DNA from: Bacteroidales bacterium
GTDB taxonomy: Bacteria; Bacteroidota; Bacteroidia; Bacteroidales; UBA4181
Length of the DNA stretch: 9,705 nucleotides
Direction of reading: 5' to 3'
Assembly (NCBI GenBank): GCA_031260845.1
Contig: JAISKR010000241.1
Span: 1 to 9,705 of the forward strand
Every line of letters begins with the position of its first letter. Within the stretch, counting starts at the first letter, position 1. Shown piece after piece: positions 1 through 7,478 of the stretch. A program made the position numbers and the translations under genes. The notes beneath the pieces were generated by a model that searched no databases, was not told the origin of the DNA, and saw nothing but the letters and a program-made list of their open reading frames with translations.

Positions 1-192
1 CAAGCGTGCCGCATAATTCGGACGGATATACGCCAGATTGCCCGGCTCGCCGAAATGAATTTTCACGGCAGTGAATTTATCCTTTAAATCAATTTTCTCA
101 ATCCCTGCTTTCTTGATGAGTATTTCCAACTTGTCCAGCAGATTACGCCCGGGTTTGGTACGCAAATCCGTAAAATAAACTTTCGATGTCAT
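1..192 (-). CDS. DUF362 domain protein, N-terminal part (runs off left edge)
   Basis: Only the first 64 codons are present; the gene continues beyond base 1. The protein starts MTSKVYFTDLRTKPGRNLLD and continues to a segment reading KFTAVKIHFGEPGNLAYIRP. This fits the N-terminus of the DUF362 family, proteins that in many anaerobes carry 4Fe-4S ferredoxin-type motifs further along and are often annotated as uncharacterised Fe-S proteins. The cysteine motifs would lie outside the window, so iron-sulfur binding is inferred from the family and not seen. The ATG at 192-190 is supported by the MxSKVYFTD-like start typical of the family and by a TACTTTTG promoter box just upstream. The gene is divergent from the S9 peptidase gene, so the two need not share a function. 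Substrate and role are unknown. Confidence 0.8.
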   Translation of the reverse strand, partial: MTSKVYFTDLRTKPGRNLLDKLEILIKKAGIEKIDLKDKFTAVKIHFGEPGNLAYIRPNYAARL

Positions 193-210
193 ACACTTGA
201 AATAAATGTC

Positions 211-242
211 CAAAAGTAATAAAAAAATCACTACCGACCAAC
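211..242 (-). promoter_or_regulatory. Probable Bacteroidota promoter for the DUF362 gene
   Basis: On the minus strand TACTTTTG (218-211) matches the Bacteroidota -7 consensus TAnnTTTG exactly. Twenty bases upstream lies GTTG (242-239), one mismatch from the -33 consensus TTTG. The inferred transcription start is about 10-15 bases before the ATG at 192, giving a very short leader. The match is by eye and the start site is inferred. Confidence 0.55.
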
Positions 243-257
243 AAATAGAACTTTTTT

Positions 258-290
258 TTTGAAAAAATTAAAATTAATAGCATACTTTTG
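258..290 (+). promoter_or_regulatory. Bacteroidota-type promoter for the S9-lipA-lipB-prenyl synthase string
   Basis: TTTG at 258-261 and TACTTTTG at 283-290 are separated by 21 bases, an exact match to the Bacteroidota sigma factor consensus TTTG-N19-21-TAnnTTTG. The -33 box is the end of a nine-T run, and the spacer and flanks are very AT-rich. Transcription should begin near base 297, leaving a leader of about 27 bases before the ATG at 324. No equally good promoter was found between the downstream plus-strand genes, so this is the likely promoter for the whole string. Confidence 0.75.
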
Positions 291-323
291 TAGCCAAAAT
301 AATAATTTTAATAACGATAGGAA

Positions 324-2876
324 ATGAAAAAATATCCATTCATTCTTTTGACCTTATCGCTGGTTGTCAATTCTTTTGCCCAACAGAGTAACAAAAATAT
401 CATCGAAGTGAACGAATGTGTCGTTTCTACCCCTGTTTCTTTAACGAAACCCGTTATCAGCGACAGCGTAAACATTTTTGGCGACAAATTCGATGTAAAA
501 CGTGAACTGAACACGCATATTTCTCAGACATTCTACACAAAAAATGCTGTTAAAACCACGGCGTCAGACGGGTGGATTACCTGTAACGACGCGAACAGCA
601 ACACTTCGACCATCAGACTTTTCAGTTTTACCGTATCCAATACGCTTTACACAAAAGCGACACTGAAAGTGACCACACCGAAAGCCGTGGCGTTGATTAT
701 TGACAATAAGAAAACAACGGAAAAAACAAGTCGTGAAAAATCGTTGGACAAGGCTGAAACCGCCAAATGTGAACTGTCTCTCGAACCGGGGACACACAAT
801 ATCACCATCAAATGCCTTTCGTTGGCGAATGATTCTCTACCAAGCGCCGTTAAAATAACTGTGGAAACAAAAACAGAAAACGAACTCGGCAAACTGACTG
901 TCGAAGCAAAACCTGCGAAACGGCAATACACCATGAGCGATGTGCTCGAAGGCGACCGTCCGTCGGCTGTTCTCATCACCGATAATGGGCGTTTTGCGAT
1001 ACTTCGCACGTCCACAGTTTTGCCCAAGGGGAAACGCTCTGAAAAATTGGCGCTGTACAACATGGAAACAGGGAAAATTATACAAAACAATATTGAAAAC
1101 AAGGGTTATCAGCCGATGCCTACCGGCGATAAAATTTATTACACCGAAGACGGCGCAAACGGGAAACGATTGGTAGTGGTAGATTTGCCGTCGTTTGCCG
1201 AAACGGTCATCGCAGAAGACCTGCCAGAGGGGGCTATCCGCATATCGCCGAACGGCACATATCTTGTCATCAGCGTAACCGACAAAGCCACAGAGGTGAA
1301 AGATGGCGGCGTTCATCGCATCATCACGCCGGAAGACAGGATTGGTGGGTGGCGCAACCGTTCATTCCTGTACAAATACGATATAACCACCGGTTCCATG
1401 CAACAATTGGTCTTCGGCAATCGTGGCGCCCACCTTTCGGCAATCAGCCCTGACGGAAAAGCGATTGTATTTGTCACAAGCCGCGATAAATATACCGAAC
1501 GTCCGTTCTCGGAACACACCATTTGCCTGTTGAACGTCGAAACGATGAAGGTGGATACCCTTTTTGCCAATATTAAAGATGGAAATGTTTCAACATTTTC
1601 GCCAAACGGAAAACAACTTCTGTTCACAGGCGGTCCCGAATCTTTCAATAATATCGGTAAAGACCCCGCTGTGAAAGGAATACCAAATAGCGCTGATAAT
1701 CAAGCATATATTTATGATATTGCCACTAAAAAAATCGAAGCCATTTCCAAAACGTTTAACCCCTCGATAAGTTCGGCTAAATGGAACAAAGCCGACAATC
1801 TCATTTATTTTGTGGTGGTTGACGAGGATTTCCAACGTTGTTACCGCTATAACACGGTTAAAAAGACGTTCGACGTGCTCAAAATGTCGGTGGAATACCT
1901 CAGCGCATTTCGTTTGGGCGGCAACAATGCCTTATGTGTCGGCGAAAGCACTACTCATCCGCCCAAGGCGTTTAAATACGATGTACGCACTCAGAAGGAA
2001 ACCCTTCTTGCGTCCCCTGCCGAAAATATCGTGACAGACGTCACTTTGGCAAAAGTGGAAAACTGGGATTTTACGTCGCAATACGGCAACACGGTGAAAG
2101 GTCGCGTTTATCTGCCCCCGAATTTCGACGCCTCGAAAAAATATCCTGCCATCGTTTATTATTACGGAGGCACAACCCCCGTATCGCGCACATTTGAAGG
2201 TCGTTATCCATTCCATCTCTATGCCAACCAAGATTATGTGGTGTATGTGCTTCAACCGAGCGGCGCTATCGGCTTTGGACAGGAATATTCGACGCGCCAC
2301 GTCAACGCTTGGGGCGAATATACTGCCAATGAGATTATTGAAGGAACGCAAAAATTTTGCGATGCTCATTCTTACGTAAATCGCTCGAAAATAGGCTGTA
2401 TGGGAGCCTCGTATGGCGGGTTTATGACCATGTACCTGCAAACCCGCACCGATATTTTTGCCGCAGCCATGTCACACGCGGGCATCAGCGATGTAACGAG
2501 TTATTGGGGTGAAGGATATTGGGGATATTCCTACAATTCTTTGGCTGCCGCCGACTCGTATCCTTGGAACAATCAGGATTTGTTCATCAATCACAGTCCG
2601 CTTTTCGCAGCCGACAAAATCAAAACACCCATCCTTTTATTGCATGGCAATGCCGACACCAATGTGCCCCCCGGCGAGAGTATCCAGATGTTCGCCGCCC
2701 TGAAAATTCTCGGCAAAACAGTTGAATACGTTTCCGTTGAAGGGGAAAATCACCATATTCTTGATTTTGACAAGCGTATTCGCTGGAATAACACCATTAT
2801 GGCGTGGTTTGCCAGATGGCTGCACGATGACAGTGCGTGGTGGAACGAAATGTACCCCAAAGAGCCTTATGAATAG
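324..2876 (+). CDS. Exported S9 family (prolyl oligopeptidase/DPP-like) serine peptidase
   Basis: An 850-residue protein with a signal peptide (MKKYPFILLTLSLVVNSFAQ, cleavage probably near residue 20), so it should act in the periplasm or at the cell surface, cutting peptides. After the signal comes a beta-rich N-terminal region of about 180 residues. It is followed by a beta-propeller with PD40-like repeats (ISPNG at 307, ISPDG at 374, FSPNG at 425) and then an alpha/beta hydrolase domain from about residue 600. The YYYGG strand at 612-616 is near the expected oxyanion region. The nucleophile is Ser696 in GASYGGF, the acid Asp778 in HGNADTNVPPGES, and the base His810 in GENHHI, so the triad is complete. 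Substrate preference (prolyl dipeptidyl or other) cannot be read from the sequence. It is the first gene of the plus-strand string and its stop overlaps the lipA start, yet no functional link to lipoate synthesis is known to me. Confidence 0.92.
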   Translation: MKKYPFILLTLSLVVNSFAQQSNKNIIEVNECVVSTPVSLTKPVISDSVNIFGDKFDVKRELNTHISQTFYTKNAVKTTASDGWITCNDANSNTSTIRLFSFTVSNTLYTKATLKVTTPKAVALIIDNKKTTEKTSREKSLDKAETAKCELSLEPGTHNITIKCLSLANDSLPSAVKITVETKTENELGKLTVEAKPAKRQYTMSDVLEGDRPSAVLITDNGRFAILRTSTVLPKGKRSEKLALYNMETGKIIQNNIENKGYQPMPTGDKIYYTEDGANGKRLVVVDLPSFAETVIAEDLPEGAIRISPNGTYLVISVTDKATEVKDGGVHRIITPEDRIGGWRNRSFLYKYDITTGSMQQLVFGNRGAHLSAISPDGKAIVFVTSRDKYTERPFSEHTICLLNVETMKVDTLFANIKDGNVSTFSPNGKQLLFTGGPESFNNIGKDPAVKGIPNSADNQAYIYDIATKKIEAISKTFNPSISSAKWNKADNLIYFVVVDEDFQRCYRYNTVKKTFDVLKMSVEYLSAFRLGGNNALCVGESTTHPPKAFKYDVRTQKETLLASPAENIVTDVTLAKVENWDFTSQYGNTVKGRVYLPPNFDASKKYPAIVYYYGGTTPVSRTFEGRYPFHLYANQDYVVYVLQPSGAIGFGQEYSTRHVNAWGEYTANEIIEGTQKFCDAHSYVNRSKIGCMGASYGGFMTMYLQTRTDIFAAAMSHAGISDVTSYWGEGYWGYSYNSLAAADSYPWNNQDLFINHSPLFAADKIKTPILLLHGNADTNVPPGESIQMFAALKILGKTVEYVSVEGENHHILDFDKRIRWNNTIMAWFARWLHDDSAWWNEMYPKEPYE

Positions 2877-3729
2877 TGTGGAAAATAAGGGCAGAAGGAA
2901 ACCCGACTGGCTGAAAATCAGATTGCCGCAGGGGAAACTATCAGCGGATGTGGGCAACATCGTTCGCCGACATGGGCTGCACACGATATGCAGCAGCGGA
3001 AGATGCCCCAATCAAGGGAAATGTTGGGGTTGCGGCACTGCCACTTTCATGATATGCGGCGACGTCTGTACTCGCGCCTGTCGTTTTTGCAACGTAAAAA
3101 CAGGACGTCCTGCCCCCCTGGATGCCGGAGAGCCTGAGCATATTGCCCGTTCGGTGCAACTGCTGACGCTGAAACACGCCGTTATCACGTCTGTTGACCG
3201 CGATGATTTGCCCGACTTGGGCGCTGCGCACTGGGTGCAGGTGCTGAAAACCGTAAAAAAGGAAAATCCCGACACTACCATAGAGGCGTTAATTCCTGAT
3301 TTTCAGGGGAACAACGAACTCATTAACCTGTTGTTGAATGTGCATCCCGAAGTGGCGTCGCACAATTTGGAAACCGTGCGGCGATTGACCAAACAGGTGC
3401 GAAGCCGCGCCACTTACGACGTTTCGCTGAATGTCATCCGACAAATTGCCGCGTCCGGCGTCATTGCCAAATCGGGCATCATGCTGGGACTTGGCGAAAC
3501 GCGCGATGAAATTCTCGAAACGATGGACGACCTGCTCGCAGCGGGTTGCAACGTGATGACCATCGGGCAGTACCTGCAACCGGCGAAAACCAATATTGCA
3601 GTGTGCGAATACGTTCATCCCGATATATTTGCAGAATACGGGAAAATAGGAAAAGACAGGGGATTCAGACACGTGGAGAGCGGTCCTTTGGTCAGGTCGA
3701 GTTATCATGCGGAAAAGCACGTGAAATAA
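2869..3729 (+). CDS. lipA: Lipoyl synthase (radical SAM)
   Basis: LipA inserts two sulfur atoms at C6 and C8 of a protein-bound octanoyl group, making the lipoyl cofactor of 2-oxoacid dehydrogenases and the glycine cleavage H protein. At 286 residues it has the family's normal length. The auxiliary 4Fe-4S cluster, which donates sulfur, is marked by Cys41, Cys46 and Cys52 (CSSGRCPNQGKC). The radical SAM cluster is Cys67, Cys71 and Cys74 in GDVCTRACRFC. The C-terminal RSSY at 277-280 supplies the conserved serine associated with the auxiliary cluster. All hallmark residues are intact. The reading frame is open back to 2722, but those extra 49 codons lie inside the peptidase gene and look nothing like LipA; the ATG at 2869 gives the expected N-terminus and an 8-base overlap with the peptidase stop, which suggests translational coupling. 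lipB follows 45 bases later. Confidence 0.96.
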   Translation: MNSVENKGRRKPDWLKIRLPQGKLSADVGNIVRRHGLHTICSSGRCPNQGKCWGCGTATFMICGDVCTRACRFCNVKTGRPAPLDAGEPEHIARSVQLLTLKHAVITSVDRDDLPDLGAAHWVQVLKTVKKENPDTTIEALIPDFQGNNELINLLLNVHPEVASHNLETVRRLTKQVRSRATYDVSLNVIRQIAASGVIAKSGIMLGLGETRDEILETMDDLLAAGCNVMTIGQYLQPAKTNIAVCEYVHPDIFAEYGKIGKDRGFRHVESGPLVRSSYHAEKHVK

Positions 3730-3732
3730 TTG

Positions 3733-3758
3733 TTAATGGTTAATTATTAATGGTTAAT
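3733..3758 (+). repeat. Two-copy direct repeat TTAATGGTTAAT between lipA and lipB
   Basis: TTAATGGTTAAT occurs at 3733-3744 and again at 3747-3758, a 14-base period, and fills most of the 45-base lipA-lipB gap. Each unit itself holds TTAAT twice. No hairpin, terminator or promoter boxes are evident here, so transcription probably reads through. I recall similar TTAAT-rich spacers between genes in Bacteroidales, but cannot check this; function is unknown. Confidence 0.7.
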
Positions 3759-3774
3759 GGCGATAAACGGATAA

Positions 3775-4473
3775 ATGATGAATGAGGTGCAATATATGGA
3801 TTTGGGCGTGACGCCTTATCGGGAGGCTTGGCAGCAGCAGGAAATGCTGATGGAAGAGTTGATTGCCGAAAGATTGGCAGGCAAACCCGGGCGCCATTAC
3901 TTGCTGATGGTAGAGCATCCGCACGTTTATACGCTTGGCAAGCACGGAAACCAAAATAATATGCTGGCGGACAGGCTTCTGTTGCAAGCGAAGGGCGCCG
4001 AATTGATTCGCACGGACAGGGGCGGGGATATCACCTACCACGGTCCCGGTCAGTTGGTGGTGTATCCTGTTTTCCGCTTGGATGCGCTCGAAACCGGCAT
4101 CAAAGACTATATTTATCGCTTGGAAGAGGTAGTTATCCGCAGCATTGACGAATACGGATTAAAGGGATGCCGCTTGGAAAAGGCTACCGGCGTGTGGTTG
4201 GATATTCAAACGCCTGCTGTTCGCAAGATTTGCGCCATCGGCGTCCGCTGCTCGCAGTCTGTCACCATGCACGGCTTCGCGCTGAATGTCAACACCGACC
4301 TGAACTACTTCGGCTATATCAACCCCTGTGGCTTTGCCGACAGGGGCGTGACCTCGCTGGAAAAGGAAACGGGAGAAAAATGGGATATGGCGACGGTAAA
4401 AAAACTTGTTTTACGTCAGTTTGAAACAGTTTTTGGAATAAAATTTGTACCTAATCTTAAAATACATAATTGA
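3775..4473 (+). CDS. lipB: Lipoyl(octanoyl) transferase
   Basis: LipB moves the octanoyl group from octanoyl-ACP onto a lysine of the lipoyl domain, the step before LipA. The 232-residue protein carries the family landmarks in order: EHPHVYTLG near 47-55, RGGDITYHGPGQLVVYPVF at 82-100, the catalytic lysine Lys151 in RKICAIGV, MHGFALNV at 165-172, and the catalytic cysteine Cys185 in INPCGF followed by GVTSL. The thioester-forming Cys/Lys pair is therefore complete. Length is normal to slightly long. The start at 3775 is the first of two adjacent ATGs (the second at 3778); there is no clear ribosome binding site, as usual in Bacteroidota, so either could be used. The stop TGA shares its last base with the ATG of the prenyl synthase gene. 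Confidence 0.96.
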   Translation: MMNEVQYMDLGVTPYREAWQQQEMLMEELIAERLAGKPGRHYLLMVEHPHVYTLGKHGNQNNMLADRLLLQAKGAELIRTDRGGDITYHGPGQLVVYPVFRLDALETGIKDYIYRLEEVVIRSIDEYGLKGCRLEKATGVWLDIQTPAVRKICAIGVRCSQSVTMHGFALNVNTDLNYFGYINPCGFADRGVTSLEKETGEKWDMATVKKLVLRQFETVFGIKFVPNLKIHN

Positions 4474-5453
4474 TGTACTCACTTGAAGAATGTTGTTATC
4501 TCGTTGAGAAACAAATAAATAGCCAAAAAATCGGCATGAAAGAGCCACATAGCCTTTACGAGCCGATTGAGTATGTTCTGAAACAAGGCGGCAAGCGCAT
4601 TCGTCCCGCTATGACGCTGATGGCTTGCAATCTTTTCAGCGACGACGTGCAACAGGCGGTAATGCCGGCAGTTGCCATTGAGGTATTCCACAATTTCACG
4701 CTATTGCACGATGATGTGATGGACAAGGCGGATATTCGCCGCAATCAGCCGACTGTACACAAGAAATGGTCGGAAAATGTAGCCATTCTGTCAGGCGACG
4801 CTATGCAGGTGTTGGCGTATCAATATCTTGCTCAATCCCGCCAAGATTTGCTGTCATCCTTGTTGCAGGTTTTTTCCGACACTGCTTTGCAGGTTTGCGA
4901 AGGTCAGCAATATGATATGAATTTTGAAACCCGCTCTGATGTGTCCATTGACGAATACCGGCAGATGATTACCCTTAAAACCGCTGTGTTGCTTGCGGCG
5001 AGTTTGAAAACAGGCGCAATATGCGGGGGCGCAGACAAGCAGAATGCCGAAGCGCTTTACAATTTCGGCATTTCCTTGGGCTTGACCTTCCAAATTCTCG
5101 ACGATTGGCTCGATGTGTATTCCGACCCCAAAGTGTTCGGTAAAGCCACAGGAGGCGACATTCTGACAGGAAAAAAGACCTTTTTGCTGATTACAGCCCT
5201 CGAACGAGCCGACGCCGCTACCCGCAGCCGGTTGACAGGCTTGCTCAACAACCGCGAAATAGCGGACAATGTGAAAATCAATCAGGTGAAAGCCATCTAC
5301 GACCGATTGGACGTTAACAAGATAGTGCAGCAAACCATTGAGGAATACTACATTGAAACGATGCAGCATCTGCAAAAGGTTAAGATTGCCGATGATTCGC
5401 GCAAAGAAGGATTGAAAAATCTGGCAGGAATGCTGCTCAAACGTAATAACTAA
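4473..5453 (+). CDS. Polyprenyl (geranylgeranyl/farnesyl-type) diphosphate synthase
   Basis: A 326-residue trans-isoprenyl diphosphate synthase, which joins isopentenyl diphosphate to allylic diphosphates in the cytosol. It has the GGKRIRP substrate-binding stretch (39-45), the first aspartate-rich motif LLHDDVMD with Asp80, Asp81 and Asp84, and the second, ILDDWLD, with Asp210, Asp211 and Asp214. The first motif is DDxxD with no two-residue insertion, unlike bacterial farnesyl synthases. Phe75 lies five residues before the first aspartate, a position where a bulky residue usually limits chain length; this points to a short product, perhaps C20, by inference only. The ATG at 4473 is chosen over a TTG one codon earlier because TGATG start/stop overlap with lipB is typical of coupled translation. 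It is the last gene of the plus-strand string and faces the transporter gene tail to tail. Confidence 0.92.
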   Translation: MYSLEECCYLVEKQINSQKIGMKEPHSLYEPIEYVLKQGGKRIRPAMTLMACNLFSDDVQQAVMPAVAIEVFHNFTLLHDDVMDKADIRRNQPTVHKKWSENVAILSGDAMQVLAYQYLAQSRQDLLSSLLQVFSDTALQVCEGQQYDMNFETRSDVSIDEYRQMITLKTAVLLAASLKTGAICGGADKQNAEALYNFGISLGLTFQILDDWLDVYSDPKVFGKATGGDILTGKKTFLLITALERADAATRSRLTGLLNNREIADNVKINQVKAIYDRLDVNKIVQQTIEEYYIETMQHLQKVKIADDSRKEGLKNLAGMLLKRNN

Positions 5454-5552
5454 GGACGCCCAACCGAGCAGCAATCTCTTCCTTTGCAATGTGTTCGTTC
5501 AACAGGGTGGTGCTTTAAAAGCCAAAGTATCTGAGGTTTTGAAATAACCCCA

Positions 5553-6449
5553 TTACTTGCTTCCCCAGATAATGATACCGATTCCGATTAACATTCCCAG
5601 CAGGCATAGCGCTTTGCGACGGATATTTTTTTCGTGAAGCAGAATGGTGCCTGCCAGAAAAGGCACGACAACACTGCATCTTCGTACTGTCGAAACGATG
5701 GAAACTAATGAATCGGGGAAAGAAAGGGCGTAGAAATAAACATAATCGGCTAAGGTGAGGCATATCCCAATCAGAGGGATGGTATAACGCCAATGCAAGG
5801 GTTGTTGTTTTCGCGACGGAAGCCATTTGAACAGGACAAAAGGCAGGATAACCGGCACCAAATACAGGGAAAAATACGCCTGCACCACCATTCTGTCGTA
5901 ATGCGCCAGCAAATATTTGTCGTACAAACCGCTGATCGAGCCAAGCAGCGTGCCTGCATATATGCACCATATCCATCGGTTGTTGCGGAAAGAGAAACCT
6001 TCTTTTCGTCCAGCTTGCGAGAAAAGCCAAAAGCAGGTAAGGCTGGCAGCCAAACCCACCCATTGCAAGGGATTCAGCCGTTCGCCGAAAATCACCAAAG
6101 CGCCAATCAGCGTCCATAGCGGACCTGTGGAACGTATCGGCGACACGATGGTGAGCGGCAAATATTTCACAGCGTAATAGGACAATACCCATGATGCTCC
6201 GACGATGCAGGATTTTACGCCTATCAGCCCATGTGTCCGGATGTTGGCAGGTGCAATGTACCAGAACTGTTGCACGGCATACTCGGGAAACAGCCCCGAC
6301 ATCACCACGGCAGGCAAAAAAATCAAAGCGCCTGTGAAGGTTGATATTAACAGCACCAGAAACACAGGATTATCGCGCAACGAAAACTTTTTCAGGATGT
6401 CATACACCCCCAATAGGATGGCTGACAAAAGGGCTAAAAAAATCCACAT
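5553..6449 (-). CDS. EamA/DMT-superfamily membrane transporter
   Basis: A 298-residue, strongly hydrophobic protein with about ten predicted membrane segments arranged as two related halves (roughly 1-145 and 155-295), the EamA layout of the drug/metabolite transporter superfamily. The first half begins FLALLSAILLGVYDILKKFS and ends with the usual PLWTLIGALVIFGERLNPLQ element. The second half ends with VVPFLAGTILLHEKNIRRKA, the matching element. Such proteins sit in the inner membrane and move small metabolites, amino acids or drugs; the substrate cannot be told from the sequence. It lies downstream of atpG on the same strand, divided by about 105 bases with an unusual repeat array and no clear TAnnTTTG promoter, so it may be read from the atp promoter or through an unrecognised one. 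It converges with the prenyl synthase gene, 99 bases away. Confidence 0.88.
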   Translation of the reverse strand: MWIFLALLSAILLGVYDILKKFSLRDNPVFLVLLISTFTGALIFLPAVVMSGLFPEYAVQQFWYIAPANIRTHGLIGVKSCIVGASWVLSYYAVKYLPLTIVSPIRSTGPLWTLIGALVIFGERLNPLQWVGLAASLTCFWLFSQAGRKEGFSFRNNRWIWCIYAGTLLGSISGLYDKYLLAHYDRMVVQAYFSLYLVPVILPFVLFKWLPSRKQQPLHWRYTIPLIGICLTLADYVYFYALSFPDSLVSIVSTVRRCSVVVPFLAGTILLHEKNIRRKALCLLGMLIGIGIIIWGSK

Positions 6450-6495
6450 ATACGCTTATTTTGATGAACGCAAAAAAAGTGAAATCATTGCATCA

Positions 6496-6554
6496 TGTAC
6501 CACAATTTATAACGATTGTATCACCATGTATCACTACTGTATCACCTGTATTTT
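6496..6554 (-). repeat. Phased TGTATCAC-type tandem array upstream of the DMT transporter gene
   Basis: On the plus strand TGTATCAC occurs exactly at 6517, 6527 and 6538. It is flanked by related units TGTACCAC (6496), TTTATAAC (6506) and TGTATTTT (6547). The unit starts are 10, 11, 10, 11 and 9 bases apart, close to one DNA helical turn. On the transcribed (minus) strand the unit reads GTGATACA. The array sits between the atpG stop and the transporter start. It may bind a protein on one face of the helix, or be a decaying tandem repeat; nothing in the sequence decides which. Confidence 0.6.
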
Positions 6555-7448
6555 TTACCCGTTCAAGGCTTCTGCGCCGCTGACAATTTCTACTAATTCG
6601 TTGGTGATGGATGCCTGCCGCGCTTTGTTGTATTGCAGGGTGAGGTCGGTGATGAGTTGAGAGGCGTTGTCGGTTGCCTGATGCATGGAAGTCATGCGGG
6701 CGCCGTGTTCCGAAGCCACAGAATCGAGCAATGCCTGATACACCAGCATTTTCAGATTCTGCGGTATCAGTTCCTTGATGATAAATTCCTTGCTCGGTTC
6801 GTAAATATAATCTGTTTTTACTTTTTTTGTCTTGGACTTGATTTCGGGTTCCTCTTCCGGCAGCAGCGGCAGAAAATGCTGCACCGTCACCTGTTGCACT
6901 GCTGCATTGACAAAGCCGTTGTAAACAATATCAATGCTGTCGTATTTGCCCGATTTGAAGGCATCCATCAGCAATTCGGCAATGAGCGCCACATTGTCGT
7001 AGGTGAGGTTGTCGAAAATACTGAAATCCTGCCGGTCGATGGGCAGGTTGCGCTTGCTAAGGTTGTCGTAGCCTTTTTTGCCGATGGTGTAGAAATGCAC
7101 CTTTCCTTCTTTCAGCAACTCGCCGTATTTGCTTTCGGCAGTGCGCACACCTTCCTTGATAGCGTTGGAATTGAACGCGCCGCACAAGCCGCGGTTGGAC
7201 GTAATCACCACCACCAAGGCATTGTGGCAGTCGCGGTCTTCGGCATACACGTTGCCGTCCACATTGCCTGCGGCAGACGCCACATTCACCATTATTTCCT
7301 GCATCTTACGCGCGTAAGGTCTGAAATTGACGATGGTATCCTGCGCTTTTTTCAACTTAGCGGCAGCCACCATCTTCATGGCGCTGGTAATCTGCCGTGT
7401 GGAAACCACAGATGCTATCCTGATTCGTATTTCTTTTAAATTTGCCAT
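6555..7448 (-). CDS. atpG: F1 ATP synthase gamma subunit
   Basis: The gamma subunit is the central rotor shaft of F1, coupling proton flow through Fo to catalysis in the alpha3-beta3 ring at the inner membrane. The 297-residue protein begins with the conserved N-terminal helix (MANLKEIRIRIASVVSTRQI, then TSAMKMVAAAKLKKAQ). It contains the TSNRGLCGAFN segment at 83-93 and ends with SEHGARMTSMHQATDNA (246-262) and ITNELVEIVSGAEAL (281-295), the C-terminal helix signature. A charged stretch near 198-212 (PEEEPEIKSKTKKVK) makes it slightly longer than the E. coli subunit. The start is 30 bases after the atpA stop, so the two are surely co-transcribed. It is complete with no frameshift. Confidence 0.97.
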   Translation of the reverse strand: MANLKEIRIRIASVVSTRQITSAMKMVAAAKLKKAQDTIVNFRPYARKMQEIMVNVASAAGNVDGNVYAEDRDCHNALVVVITSNRGLCGAFNSNAIKEGVRTAESKYGELLKEGKVHFYTIGKKGYDNLSKRNLPIDRQDFSIFDNLTYDNVALIAELLMDAFKSGKYDSIDIVYNGFVNAAVQQVTVQHFLPLLPEEEPEIKSKTKKVKTDYIYEPSKEFIIKELIPQNLKMLVYQALLDSVASEHGARMTSMHQATDNASQLITDLTLQYNKARQASITNELVEIVSGAEALNG

Positions 7449-7478
7449 TCAAATGAATATTGATGATGACATGATTTA

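Noticed and set aside
252..260. Nine-T run at the -33 box as a phase-variation site
   Set aside because: Length change would occur upstream of the TTTG and would not alter the -33/-7 spacing, so an on/off switch is unlikely.
2722..2868. In-frame 49-codon extension upstream of the chosen lipA start
   Set aside because: It lies wholly inside the peptidase gene, has no similarity to LipA N-termini, and the ATG at 2869 gives the normal family length.
5455..5547. Short open stretch between the convergent prenyl synthase and transporter genes, ending FVQQGGALKAKVSEVLK
   Set aside because: About 30 codons, no start codon of its own outside the prenyl synthase gene and no family match I recognise; could be a remnant but cannot be supported. 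No clear terminator hairpin was found in this 99-base gap either.
6450..6554. Possible terminator after atpG (ACAAT/ATTGT inverted repeat and a later T run on the minus strand)
   Set aside because: The stem is only five pairs and AT-only apart from one C-G, and the T run (6479-6473) is not next to it.
6633..7439. Long plus-strand open frame opposite atpG (268 codons)
   Set aside because: Antisense of a certain gene with no domain signature; an artefact of codon usage.
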